Source: Dryas octopetala
Taxonomy: Eukaryota; Streptophyta; Magnoliopsida; Rosales; Rosaceae
Assembly: GCA_963921425.1 (NCBI GenBank)
Contig: OY992832.1
Location: forward strand, 13,949,249-14,013,248
Reading direction: 5' to 3'
DNA: 64,000 bases
The position numbers were made by a program, and so were the translations under genes. The notes below the pieces were generated by a model. It searched no databases and was not told where the DNA came from. It worked only from the letters and a program-made list of their open reading frames with translations. Shown in pieces: positions 36,094 to 46,402 of the stretch. Position 1 is the first letter of the stretch, and every line of letters begins with the position of its first letter.

Positions 36094-39000
36094 GAAGGCT
36101 CCATTGTAGAATCCTACATTTAACACTAAATATAGGATCCCTCATGGGCCCCACTCCCATGTAGTTTTTCAATAATCCGAACGTCTATTTTTTAGACCTC
36201 TATTTATAGATCATCCTTACAAAAAATTAGCCAAATTGGAAATCATTTACCTATCTAACTTTGATCAAACAAATGGACGGTTTTATTAAAAAAAATTTGG
36301 TTTGTCTATTTGTTTGATCAAAGTTAGATAGGCAAATAATTTTCGATTTGGCTAATTTTTTGCAAGGATGATCTATAAATAGAGGTCTAAAAAATAGACG
36401 GTTCAGATTGTCGAAAATAGATGGGAGTGGGCCCCACAAGGTATCCTACAAATAAAATTATTTGTAGGATCCTACAATGGAGTCTTCCTATATATATATA
36501 GTCCTTCTCTTATGAGGATGTCCTCATTTTAAGAAAAGTGAGGACAACTTTGTTAAGGCCCACCTCAGATTGTGGCTCCATAATCCAAACTGTTCATTTT
36601 TTAGATAATTATTTAAAAATCATCTATGCAAAAAAGAAACTAATTTAGAAATCGTTTGACAATTTATTATTATGGCAATCATTTATATGTTTATCTGAAA
36701 CATTATATTCATTTTCTTTTTATGATAATTGGATGACTAAACGATTTTAAATTTTGTTAAAATTTTTGCATAAATGATCCTTGATGGTAAATCTAAAGAA
36801 TAGACAGTTTGAATTGTTAAAATACATTATATGCGAGTGGTCTCACAATCAGGACGAATTTAGGTTTTTAATGTGGGGTGAGCAGGGGTGGGTTGGGGTA
36901 GGTTGGAGTCGGTGAGCTAGGACGTTGGAGTGGGCTAAGCTAGGGTGGACTTGGGTTAACCTTACCTAAAAAAACACTAAAAATGTAGAAGTGTAATTGC
37001 TTAGCATTGATCATACAAGTTACACGTATATATACAACCCTATACTTGGCCTACAAGAAAACCATATACATTAAGACAACTAGAAAAGCAACAAGACTCC
37101 TAATACTTGAAGGAGTCGAACCCAAAAGGAAAGGGAATCCTAGGTTCCTAAGACTTCTATGTTAACAAAAAAGAATAAATTTGCATGGCTTACGGCCCAT
37201 GTAGGGCTAGCCCTGAGCACGGGCGGGAGGGACGATCGTCATGGTCCCCGCATTGAACGGGACCCATAAAAATTTTATTTATAGCTTAATGTATATATGA
37301 CTCTGCATTGTATTTTAATGGTCGAAACCGTAGAATTTCTAAATCTCAATTCATATATCATCCCTACAAAAAATTAAATAAATCGGAAAATGTTTAATCA
37401 TTTGATTAAATGGTCATCATGTCAAATGTATATTTATCGAAATCACTATATTTGTCTATTTATTTGATCATAATTAGATTTCTTAATAGTTTTCAATTTA
37501 TATAATTTTTTACAGAAATGATCCTTGTATATAAACTTAAAAAATATATAGCTCCGATCATCGAATTACAATATTGAGTAAATCCCACAAAATCATACCA
37601 CATTATACCTAAAATAATGTATGCTTCAACGGAATGACCCTCTATAAATATTTATAAATATATTATATAACCAAGTAGAAGTGAAATGCATCTGATTATG
37701 CGCTAATCTTTTACACTTGGGGGCCCTTGTTCGATTATTCTGTGCTTGCCAAGTCCGTTCATTGGCTATTTTGTTCTTTGCAGCTGTACTAATGAGCTGG
37801 GCACTAATAAATATAAACTCAGGCCACTTTAAAAGTCAGTATGGGCCTTATTAGAAATAAAACTAAGTTACTTTAAAAGGATGGTTCCTATTTGGATACC
37901 CATTTTTCTCTCATTATACACTCCTTCCATTCTCTTAGGAGAGATCGGAGTATCCTCTCAAGAGAAAAAAAAAAAAAAAAAAAAGAGAGATAGATCAGGT
38001 ACCACCATCACGGTCGCGGGCTTCCCTACACATATTTGTTTTTTATATATATTCTGACTAACTTTTTAATATGAATATATTTTAGTTTTTATATTATTAC
38101 CATGAACTTGAATAATATGAGTTGTAATAGTCCGGATAAAAAAAAATTATATTCTAGGTAACTCTTCTGTTTTTGTACCATTTATAATTTTTTTATTCTA
38201 ATTAATATGAATTTTAGTTAATATGAATATATTCGGCCTCCTGCTCTCCATAACATGAGAACATTATTTACAAATTAAAAAATAAAATTATAATGACCTG
38301 CTATTAGCTCGAGGGATATAAACTGTGATTTCCTTTATTTATATTTATATATATATATGCATGTAATATTTATAGAAAGTGATTGATCAATGCTTGTGTA
38401 TTTTGGTCTCTCAGATGAAAGTCATAGTTAGAGGTTACTTCCAGGAAGCCAAATGGTTCCACCAGAAATACAAACCAACAACGGATGAACATATGCCGGT
38501 AGCCGGATTTGCTACATCCTTGTTTCAGCCAGTAATCACATCTGTTGTTGTTGGAATGGGAGTTACTGTTACAAAAGACTCCTTGGATTGGTTGTTCAGT
38601 GAACCTAAGATTTTAAAGGCTGCATGTGCAGTTGCCAGACTCAAAAATGACATGGTGTCCTACCAGGTACGTATATATTGTATATATAATTCGCACTTTA
38701 ATAAAGTCGTTTACAACTCGATCTCTCTTTTTTCATTCACCTTCTTCATACATACATAAATTAATGCTCAACTAAGATATTTAAATAGAAAAATAAGTGT
38801 GGAATAATATATTTAATGGTGAGTTGAACACAGCCATTGGAATCAACAATTCATTAAAGTGAATCCAACCTTTGATCAAATCATGGACGTCGACTCCCAT
38901 TTAAGTCTCTTAAGAGAGCTAGTACTTATGTCCATCCATATATGCGTCAGCATACATAACCTCTTTTAACCTTAATTAACTTTGGTGTCTGTGTATGCAT

Positions 39001-39301
39001 GTAGTTCGGTGAAAAAAGGAATGATGTTGCCTCAGCTGTGGAATGCTACATGAAACAATATGGTGCCACAGGCGAAGAAGCAATAATGGAACTAAGTAAA
39101 CAAGTGAGTGATGCATGGAAGGACATGACCAAAGGGTGGCTCCAGTACCCAGCCACTATCACCATGCCCCTCCTACTGATAATTATCAATCAAGCACGTG
39201 TAACTGAAGTTCTATACAAGTATGGAGATGGCTTTACTCATGCTGGAATTGGACTTAAGGAGCATGTAGCTTCTCTGTTTGTCGAGCCCGTGCCTGCATA
39301 A
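33042..39301 (+). CDS. TPS-a terpene synthase (sesquiterpene type), NSE motif altered
   Basis: Exons: 33042-33164, 33307-33592, 34399-34786, 34944-35162, 35309-35447, 38415-38666, 39005-39301. All borders are GT-AG and phases are consistent, giving 567 aa without a stop. It would ionise a prenyl diphosphate, probably farnesyl diphosphate in the cytosol, since there is no plastid transit peptide. N-terminal RC-x8-W replaces the usual RR-x8-W (about residue 21). RDR is at 281-283 and DDIYD at 318-322. In the second metal site, N463-D-M-V-S467-Y-Q-F-G471-E, the position normally Glu is Gly, with Glu one residue later. Seven exons and ~560 aa fit TPS-a. Intron 5 is ~3 kb, packed with foldback elements. 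The specific product cannot be predicted; activity may be reduced or lost. Confidence 0.92.
36053..36090. repeat. (TA)n microsatellite
   Basis: About 19 TA units inside intron 5 of the 33-kb synthase, directly against the foldback element that follows; TA steps also follow its right end. Confidence 0.9.
36092..36489. mobile_element. Near-perfect ~400-bp foldback MITE in a terpene-synthase intron
   Basis: Arms of about 190 bp: AGGAAGGCTCCATTGTAG at the left is matched by CTACAATGGAGTCTTCCT at the right. Inner matches include TCTATTTTTTAGACCTCTAT against ATAGAGGTCTAAAAAATAGA. It sits in TA repeats, consistent with insertion into TA. Confidence 0.85.
36500..37590. mobile_element. Two degenerate relatives of the foldback MITE
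   Basis: Around 36580-36840 and 37310-37570, sequences like AATCCAAACTGTTCATTTTT and TCATCCCTACAAAAAATT repeat the arm motifs of the 36.1-kb element in both orientations, with heavy divergence. Between them (36850-37240) is sequence of unknown origin. Confidence 0.5.
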
Positions 39302-39592
39302 GCTAGCTAGCTAGCTAGGGACCTAAAATTTGGACTTGCTCTCTTTGGCTTGCTAGTTGTTATCAAATAAACAAGGTCTTCCCAACTTGATCCCAAGTCC
39401 TCTATAATAAAATAAGCAGCAAGTCCTCTAGAACTATCTCAAAGGCGTACGGCTCATATATGCCGCCCTGTCGTTGAAACCATGTTAATTTAAAGAAGTT
39501 TGGATTGTCAGTATATGTTTTTTTTAGGTTCATTGATTTTAACTACTAAATTTCAATAACTTTTTAATTTAGGTACCAAGAAGTGTGTGGAG

Positions 39593-39720
39593 TGTTGTTA
39601 CGCACTGAAAAATTATAACCTTGCATAGTGGTTTATTAGGAGTTGGGTTGGACGCTCCAGTTTTCGTCATGATATCAAAGCAAGTTTGCTCACATTTGTT
39701 AGACTCAGTGGCCACACGTG
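39593..39720 (+). mobile_element. TRIM-like LTR and primer-site fragment
   Basis: TGTTGTTACGC...CGTCA (39593-39669) could be a short LTR. It is followed at once by TGATATCAAAGC, a decayed initiator-Met primer site, and then GGCCACACGTGCTCAC as in the TRIM internal region. The second LTR is missing. A related LTR-like piece occurs near 42311 upstream of the next synthase. Confidence 0.5.
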
Positions 39721-39887
39721 CTCACCCAATAAGAATCGGGCCTCTTCACACATTGCCAATTATAAAATTTTGTATTGGATACTCAAATTTTCTGCAATTT
39801 CTTGTATTTATTTGTTGCCATGTTAAGTAAATATAACTCCCGATATAAATGATACAACAAGAAGCCATTGGAGCAGCACATAAGGAA

Positions 39888-41425
39888 AAGACAACATGGA
39901 CATAATATTTCTTGTGGTATGTAAATTAATTAGGAAATTAATGTCAGTGTATGCACACTAAATAAATTAATGTGTGTGACTTTGGTCAATTACTATTTTT
40001 TTTTTTTTGTTTATTATATATAGGTCCATTTACATTTCGACAATAATCAAACAGATATATTCAACAAGTGCAAATGGTAGCTTCAAGGAATATTTAATTG
40101 ACAACATGTTGGGTTTGCTAAGCTTATATATAAGAAGCAACGCATCTAAGGGTGCATGGAGAAATGTACTAGATCGAGGAGGATCTTGTTTTCACCACTA
40201 CTTACCTTGTGCAACAACCCATGTAAGCATTCCACTAATAGCACGAATGACTCATGCCTTAAAGTGATCTCTGTGGAAAACGCTAGAGAGATATGCCAAC
40301 AAACTGATAAGCTTCATGGTTAAGTTGTGAATTGAGAGATTTGTGCAGAAAAGGAGCAGAGAAAAGAAAGAAGAAGAAGAGAAAATCAGATAATTTCTTA
40401 TTTATCTGAAAGTTGAGTGAATGAATATTACAAATCATTAAGGCATCACAGACTTTATATATACTCTGTCTAATGCTAACAGAATGCCTTATTAACCACT
40501 AACAGAGTCTAACAGCATCCTAACTAATAAGCTAAGTCTGCAATATCGCTGACTAGACAAAGTTGACTTAGACACTACTCTTAACACAAACAGCTTCACA
40601 TAATATATAATGCGACTTTACTGAAACTTTTAATGTTAGATTTCAATCTTATTCAATTTTTACACAAAGAGGAGCTGAGTGAGATTGCTAATTTGCTAGG
40701 TATGCAAGTGATCTTTTAAATATGTGAACATAAGAGAGTACTTAATTTGTAATAAGGTGCACAATTTATATAGTACATATTAATTAATTAAATATAAATA
40801 ACATTGTATAATTATTAGGAGGTGGAAAGAACTAGCTAGACTTTGAGAGGAAGCTGTCTTTTGTAAGAGATAGAAGGGTAGAGTTGTACTTTAGATAGCG
40901 GGACTATATTTTGAACCCCCCAATACCTGTCGGCAGAAAAAAAACATAGCAAAAGTGAGTACGTATCTTGCTAACAGTACTTTTTGATCCCCAATACTCT
41001 TCCTTTTACAAGATTTATTTGTTGCAGAAAATGAATATGGTTTATGCAATAATTTTTTGGGCTATTTATCCTAAAAACTTAAATTAATAGGTAGAGAGAT
41101 TCTATGGGCATCGATGGCCTTATTAGACATGTCACTAATGCTAAACACGTACTTTGATCCTCCCACGTAGGACCCCTGATCTTTTAGGTGGTCATATACA
41201 TGGATAGATAGTCCCATTTTTGTGTGATCTTACAATTTCTATGTGCATGTGATCCATGTTAAGAGTAATTTACACTTAATGGCTCTGATAACGTACATGT
41301 TGAATATCAAACTTAAAACTTTAAGCTATTATGTGGAAATATATGAGGATGATGGTTTCACACGTGTGGGAAAAGTATTGAAAGATAGTGTTGCTTCACT
41401 TTTTATTGATCCAATGCCAGTATGA
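39888..41425 (+). pseudogene. Wrecked terpene synthase between the two intact genes
   Basis: Remnants in gene order: exon 2 tail (39888-39916, RQHGHNISCG), exon 3 (40055-40699, split by a solo LTR and carrying frameshifts), exon 4 (about 40819-40988, frameshifted, DDxxD region lost) and the end of exon 7 (about 41343-41425, [19 protein letters not shown] then IDPMPV and a stop). Exons 5 and 6 are gone. The remains resemble the 42.65-kb gene most closely. Confidence 0.9.
40305..40586 (-). mobile_element. Solo LTR inside a synthase pseudogene exon
   Basis: A 282-bp insert begins TGATAAGC and ends TTAACA, so on either strand it has TG...CA ends. CAAAC is duplicated exactly at both sides (40300-40304, 40587-40591). 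On the minus strand it starts TGTTAAGAGTAGTG and contains a TATATATAAAG promoter-like motif, hence the strand call. Host exon sequence is continuous across it, matching ...[16 protein letters not shown]. It is the product of recombination between the two LTRs of a full element. Confidence 0.9.
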
Positions 41426-42550
41426 GTAGGTTTGAATATGTGAGATTCAATTCCCTTTTTTTCTCTAATTGAATAGGATTACATCTGTGCTAGAGTTGGG
41501 TCCTCTCGCGGCCCGGCCAGGTGTTTGGATTTAGATGAGAGTAATATAGTACTTGTAATATATTAATGCATGCATGGTAACAGCTTGTAATGAGAATGAA
41601 CTGAAGGTTAAATCGGATCAATGTAATAATAACACATGTTTTTGAAGAGGAAATGAAAGATCTTCCTGATAAGGACCTGATGATTCACCACTAAAGAGGA
41701 AAAGGCAAAGACAAATTAAGCATTAAAATATGCTCTGTAAATCCAGCCAATGACCCAATGTTAATTTCGTGAAAAACATTACGAAAATGATATGCCACTC
41801 AAAAAAGAAAAAGCGCCCACTTGCCCCTCACGGAGATTATTGCTCAGATTTTGGATGGTAGCTCAAAACAAGATCTAAGAAATGAACGGTATCGATCTGA
41901 GAGACGCAAAATTTACACTGGCCGAATCAATCAGTGACCGCATCATAGCAAGGTCTGGGTATAAACATCCAAGAAGATAATGATCCTCTAGAGTGGCTAT
42001 TTGCAATGCGGATAACCCCGCCCCTCGATTTGCAAGGAAAGCTGATTGATTTGTATGTTATAAATGTTACAATTTGTGCAATATATTGTGCCTGTTTGAT
42101 AGATTGGAAACTTTAATTTGTCAATTTTTAAACTTTTTTTATTTTTTCTCCATAAGGTTGATTATTTTGATGTCTAGAATTGTCGTATAAAGCTTAAAAA
42201 TTAAGTTCTAATTTTGGCTCAAGTTTTGGGCAGGCTTAATCTTAAAAGTTAAAATTTAAAATTCAAGTGATAAAAGAGTGCCAATCAATATGTTTGAAAA
42301 TAAGAGAATGTGGAGTGTTATCACACACATTGAAAAATTATATTCTTGTATAAGTGTTTATATAATTAAGGAGATCATCCAAGACCAACATTAAATAATG
42401 GCTCAATAATGGTACGTGCATGACAACATTAAGAAAAAGATGTACCACACAAAAAACGTGAAAGGGTCCAGTTGCCCCTTGTCAACATATGGAAATTATT
42501 TGCTTAATTATTTGCCCCTAGTCCCCATATCAAAAATCTATTTTCATCCT
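41426..42550 (+). other. Upstream region of the 42.65-kb synthase
   Basis: Contains two diverged copies of the family promoter motif (GCGCCCACTTGCCCCTCACG at ~41814 and CAGTTGCCCCTTGTCAAC at ~42467). An LTR-like piece similar to 39593 (TGTTATCACACACATTG) lies near 42317. The rest is AT-rich. Confidence 0.5.
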
Positions 42551-42589
42551 ACGTCAGAGTTTCATTCATACCTGATAAGCCTATATATA
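42551..42589 (+). promoter_or_regulatory. Core promoter of the 42.65-kb synthase
   Basis: ACGTCAGAGTTT (42551-42562), a bZIP-type ACGTCA core, is conserved in the broken copy at 10291. TATATATA (42582-42589) lies ~70 bp before the ATG, so the leader is short. Confidence 0.65.
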
Positions 42590-42653
42590 CATGATCGTTA
42601 AGCAAATGCTCTTTCATACCAGCAGAGCAAAGCTTGAAGCATAACAACAAACC

Positions 42654-45010
42654 ATGTCTATCCAAGCTAGTCCAGCTGCCATGGAATCGCTTCATCAAAT
42701 TGCTAAGCCTCAAATTGTTCGACGGACAGCAAATTTTCAACCAAGCATTTGGGGAGATCGCTTCATCAACTATGATTACCAAGACATTGTACGTGATTAA
42801 TAATCTCATGCAAATTAATTATTTCTTCAATATTAATATTCCCGTTTCTTTTTTCTCTCTCTTTTTAGATAAATATATATATATAGCATTACATATACTA
42901 TATTCAATTTGATGCTGCAGATGGTTCATGCCAATAAGCAACAAGAAGTTGAAAAACTCAAAGTAGTAGTGAGGAGGGAAGTATTCAACACTGCAGTTGA
43001 TTCGTCACAGCTGCTCAAGTTAATTGATGCAATCCAACGCCTTGGCGTGGCATATCATTTTGAAAGAGAAATAGAAGAAGCACTCCAACATATTCATGCT
43101 ACATATCATGATCAAGAAAATGATGATGGTGATCTATACAATGTTGCTCTTGCTTTTCGGCTACTAAGACAACATGGATATAATGTTTCTTGTGGTACGT
43201 TAAATTAAGGAATTAATGTCTATGTATGCACACTAATTAAATTAATGTGTGTGATTTTGGCCAATTACTAATTTTTTTATTCTTATATATATTGTCCCAT
43301 TTTAATTTTGAAAATGATCATGCAGATATATTCAACAAGTTCAAAGATGCAAATGGTACCTTCAAACACTGCTTAATTGACAATGTGTCTGGTATGCTAA
43401 GTTTCTATGAAGCAACACATCTAAGAATGCATGGAGAAGATATACTAGAGGATGCTCTTGTTTTCACCACCACTCATCTTGAGTCCGCAGAAAGTCATGT
43501 GGGTTATCCACTTGCAGCACAAATAACTAAAGCCTTAGAGAGACCTCTGCGGAAAAGTCTGGAAAGATTATATGCCAGGCATTACATGTCAATCTACCAA
43601 CAAACAGCTTCACATAATGAAGCTTTACTAAAACTTGCAATATCAGATTTCAATCTTGTCCAATCTTTACACAAAGAGGAGCTGAGTGAGATTACTAGGT
43701 ACACAAGTAATCTCTTAATTATGTGAACATAAAAGAGTTTAATTTGCAAGGTGCAGAATAGTAATTAATTAAGTTACGAGCTACTGATCGATATTGTTTT
43801 ATTAGGTGGTGGAAAGAACTAGACTTTGAAAAGAAGTTGCCTTTTGCGAGAGATAGGAAGGTGGAGTTGTACTTTTGGATAGTAGGAGTATATTTTGAAC
43901 CCCAATACTCTGTCGGCAGAAAAATCATGACAAAAGTGAGTATCTTGCTAACAGTTTTGGATGATATCTACGATGCATTTGGTACATTTGAAGAACTCGT
44001 GACCTTCACTGAAGCAATTGACAGGTTTGAAATAATTAAACAAATCCTTAAATGCCGTTTTAGTTGATTTAAAGATTTAATTATAATCTGTTGCAAAACT
44101 ATATATATTACAAATTACAATATATGTTTCAGGTGGCATATCAATTGCATGGATAAACTCCCAGACTATATGCAAATATTTTATCATGCACTTCTTACCC
44201 TTTACAATGAAATTGAGGAAGAGATGGTAAAGGAAGGAAGAGCATACCGAGTTTACTATGCAAAACAAGCTGTATGTAATGCGTATATGATGCACAACTT
44301 TAATTTGCTCTTATGCTTTTAATATATTCATTGATTTAACATCTGTATGCATGTATGGCTGATCAGATGAAAGATCAAGCTCGATCTTATTTTGACGAGG
44401 CTCGATGGTTCCACGAAGGACGCATTCCAAGCATGGAGGAGTATATGCGTGTTGCAACTGTTTCTATTAGTTACACATTTCTTACAACCATATCTCTACT
44501 TGGGATGGGAGATGATGTTGTAACAAAGGAGGCATTTGAGTGGCTGTTCAATGACCCCAAAATTGTTAGAGCTTCCAATACAATTTTTAGGCTCATGGAT
44601 GACATTGTCTCCAACAAGGTATATAATGTGTGTGTATGTAATATAAGAGATTCTAAGTACTATTATAAATGTGCATGTATACTAACACATCTTTTGGGTT
44701 CTATATACTTTTGCAGTTTGAGAAAGAGAGAGGACACTCTGCTTCTAGTATTGATTGCTACATGAAGCAATATGGGGTCACAGAGCAAGTGGCAGTTGAT
44801 TTTTTTAACAAACAGATTGTGAATTCATGGAAGGATATAAACGAGGGGTTGCTTAGACCAACTGATGTGCCAATGCCTGTCCTAATGCGTGTTCTCAATT
44901 TGACAAGAGTGGCTGATCTCCTTTACAAAGGGGAAGATGGCTTCACACGTGTTGGAAAAAGGACCAGAGATAGTGTTGCCTCACTTTTCATCGATCCAGT
45001 GCCACTATGA
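42654..45010 (+). CDS. TPS-a terpene synthase (sesquiterpene type), all motifs canonical
   Basis: Exons: 42654-42788, 42921-43194, 43326-43698, 43806-44024, 44133-44271, 44367-44618, 44717-45010. All borders are GT-AG and phases agree, giving 561 aa. Such enzymes bind farnesyl diphosphate with three Mg2+ ions and cyclise it in the cytosol; no transit peptide is present. RR-x8-W is at residues 23-33, RDR at 276-278 and DDIYD at 313-317. The second metal site is D458-D-I-V-S462-N-K-F-E466. Introns are short (about 90-130 bp), unlike the 33-kb paralogue. The type resembles germacrene-D or caryophyllene synthases, but product specificity cannot be read from sequence. It is the best candidate for a functional enzyme here, and the pseudogene at 10.6-18.7 kb and orphan exons resemble it most. 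Confidence 0.95.
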
Positions 45011-45399
45011 ATTTGTTTGGTTGTTCTCTATATATATATGTAGCCTTTTATTCTCTGCTTGAATAAGGTGTTGCTTATTTGATTGTTAGGCTCTTTTTAA
45101 GAAATGGGTGTTGTTGGGGTTACCTAGTGATCACTAAGTGTGTATTGTAATTTCTTCCTAAGATATATGTGTTTTGGCAGACGCGAAGCTCAACTTTTTT
45201 GATAAAGAACATGTGAATCTTGACTATCTTTCTTCTTGATTATTTGATCTTTGCAAGCAAGGCCATCCAAAATATATAAGCAAATTAACAATCAAAGGGA
45301 TAAAATTCAAAGATAATATTTGTTAATTTGATCATTGTGGATTCTATTTAGGTTTCCTAAGAAATTCTTCAATCTCTTCTGGAAGCAGATGCTTGCTTA

Positions 45400-45660
45400 T
45401 TCATCTGCTTCTCATGGGGTCTCAGAGCAACAAGTATTGAATGCCTTTAACAAACAAGTTGTGGATTTGTAGAAGGATATAAATGAGAAGTTCCAGAAGC
45501 CAACAGTTGTGCAAATTCCCATTCTTTGGCGTTTTCTTAATTTAACAAGAGTGGTTGATCTGCTTTACAAAGGGGATGATGGCTACACAGTACACACAAA
45601 GTGGTGAAAGGTATAGTGTTCTTCCTTACTTTCTATTGATTTGGTTCCACTATGGTCTGG
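45400..45660 (+). pseudogene. Orphan synthase exon 7 downstream of the intact gene
   Basis: SSSHGVSEQQVLNAFNKQVV then DL, a stop, and [18 protein letters not shown] aligns with exon 7. The Trp codon of DSWKD has become TAG. The end is frameshifted after GDDGYT. It starts ~390 bp after the stop of the functional gene, so it may derive from a local partial duplication. Confidence 0.85.
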
Positions 45661-46402
45661 TTTGGACATCTAAGGTTGCCTTTTATTCTCCCATTGAATA
45701 AGATAACCTCCATGAAAGAGTTGGGTCCTGCCATTTATTCTCCCATTGAATAAAACTGCAGAAAATGTAAAGTGCGGCTTTTGATAATGAAAATAACAAT
45801 ATTGGAGGGAATAGTGAATTAACATATTCTGCACCAGTGCACCTTACAATTTATGAGAAATCCATCAATTTGTTGCGTAATACACTTCGTTTAAAATCAT
45901 AACTAGTTGGTTATCCTTTTTAGTTAGTAAATAGATGATAGATAACCAGTTAGTATGTCCCATTAGTTTTGATAGTTAAAAAAGGGGTGCAGGATTTCAG
46001 CTGATCTAGACCAATGAATGAATACTCAGATCGATGGAAACAATACAGAACAGAATGCACTTCTGATTCTCATACTGGAAAGAAAAAAAAAAAAAAAAAA
46101 AAAAGGCCTTTGATCACAAGTACATACAACTCTAACAAAGAAACAAAGGAACGTATAAACATAATATGTATAAAAGAACAGTGGTAACACACTTGGTATG
46201 GGATCATTTGTATCAAGGCATAAATATCATCCATCCTATGTATAACAATGATAAACAACATCATTGAAAATATACAATGGCTGATATAGTGCTCATCAGT
46301 GAACTAAACCATAGACCTGTGTTACCATCATGAATCTATAAAAGCAAAAAAAATACGAAATGATTGTTTCTACTGCTACCTCTGTATCTTTATTTTGTAT
46401 AC
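45661..46402. other. Convergent 3' flanks of synthase and GRAS gene
   Basis: It carries TCTCCCATTGAATAAGATAA-type 3'UTR relics of the orphan exon (twice, near 45695 and 45738), an A-run of about 20 (46083-46104), and the 3'UTR of the GRAS gene, with TTTATT (AATAAA on the minus strand) close to its stop at 46389-46394. Confidence 0.5.
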
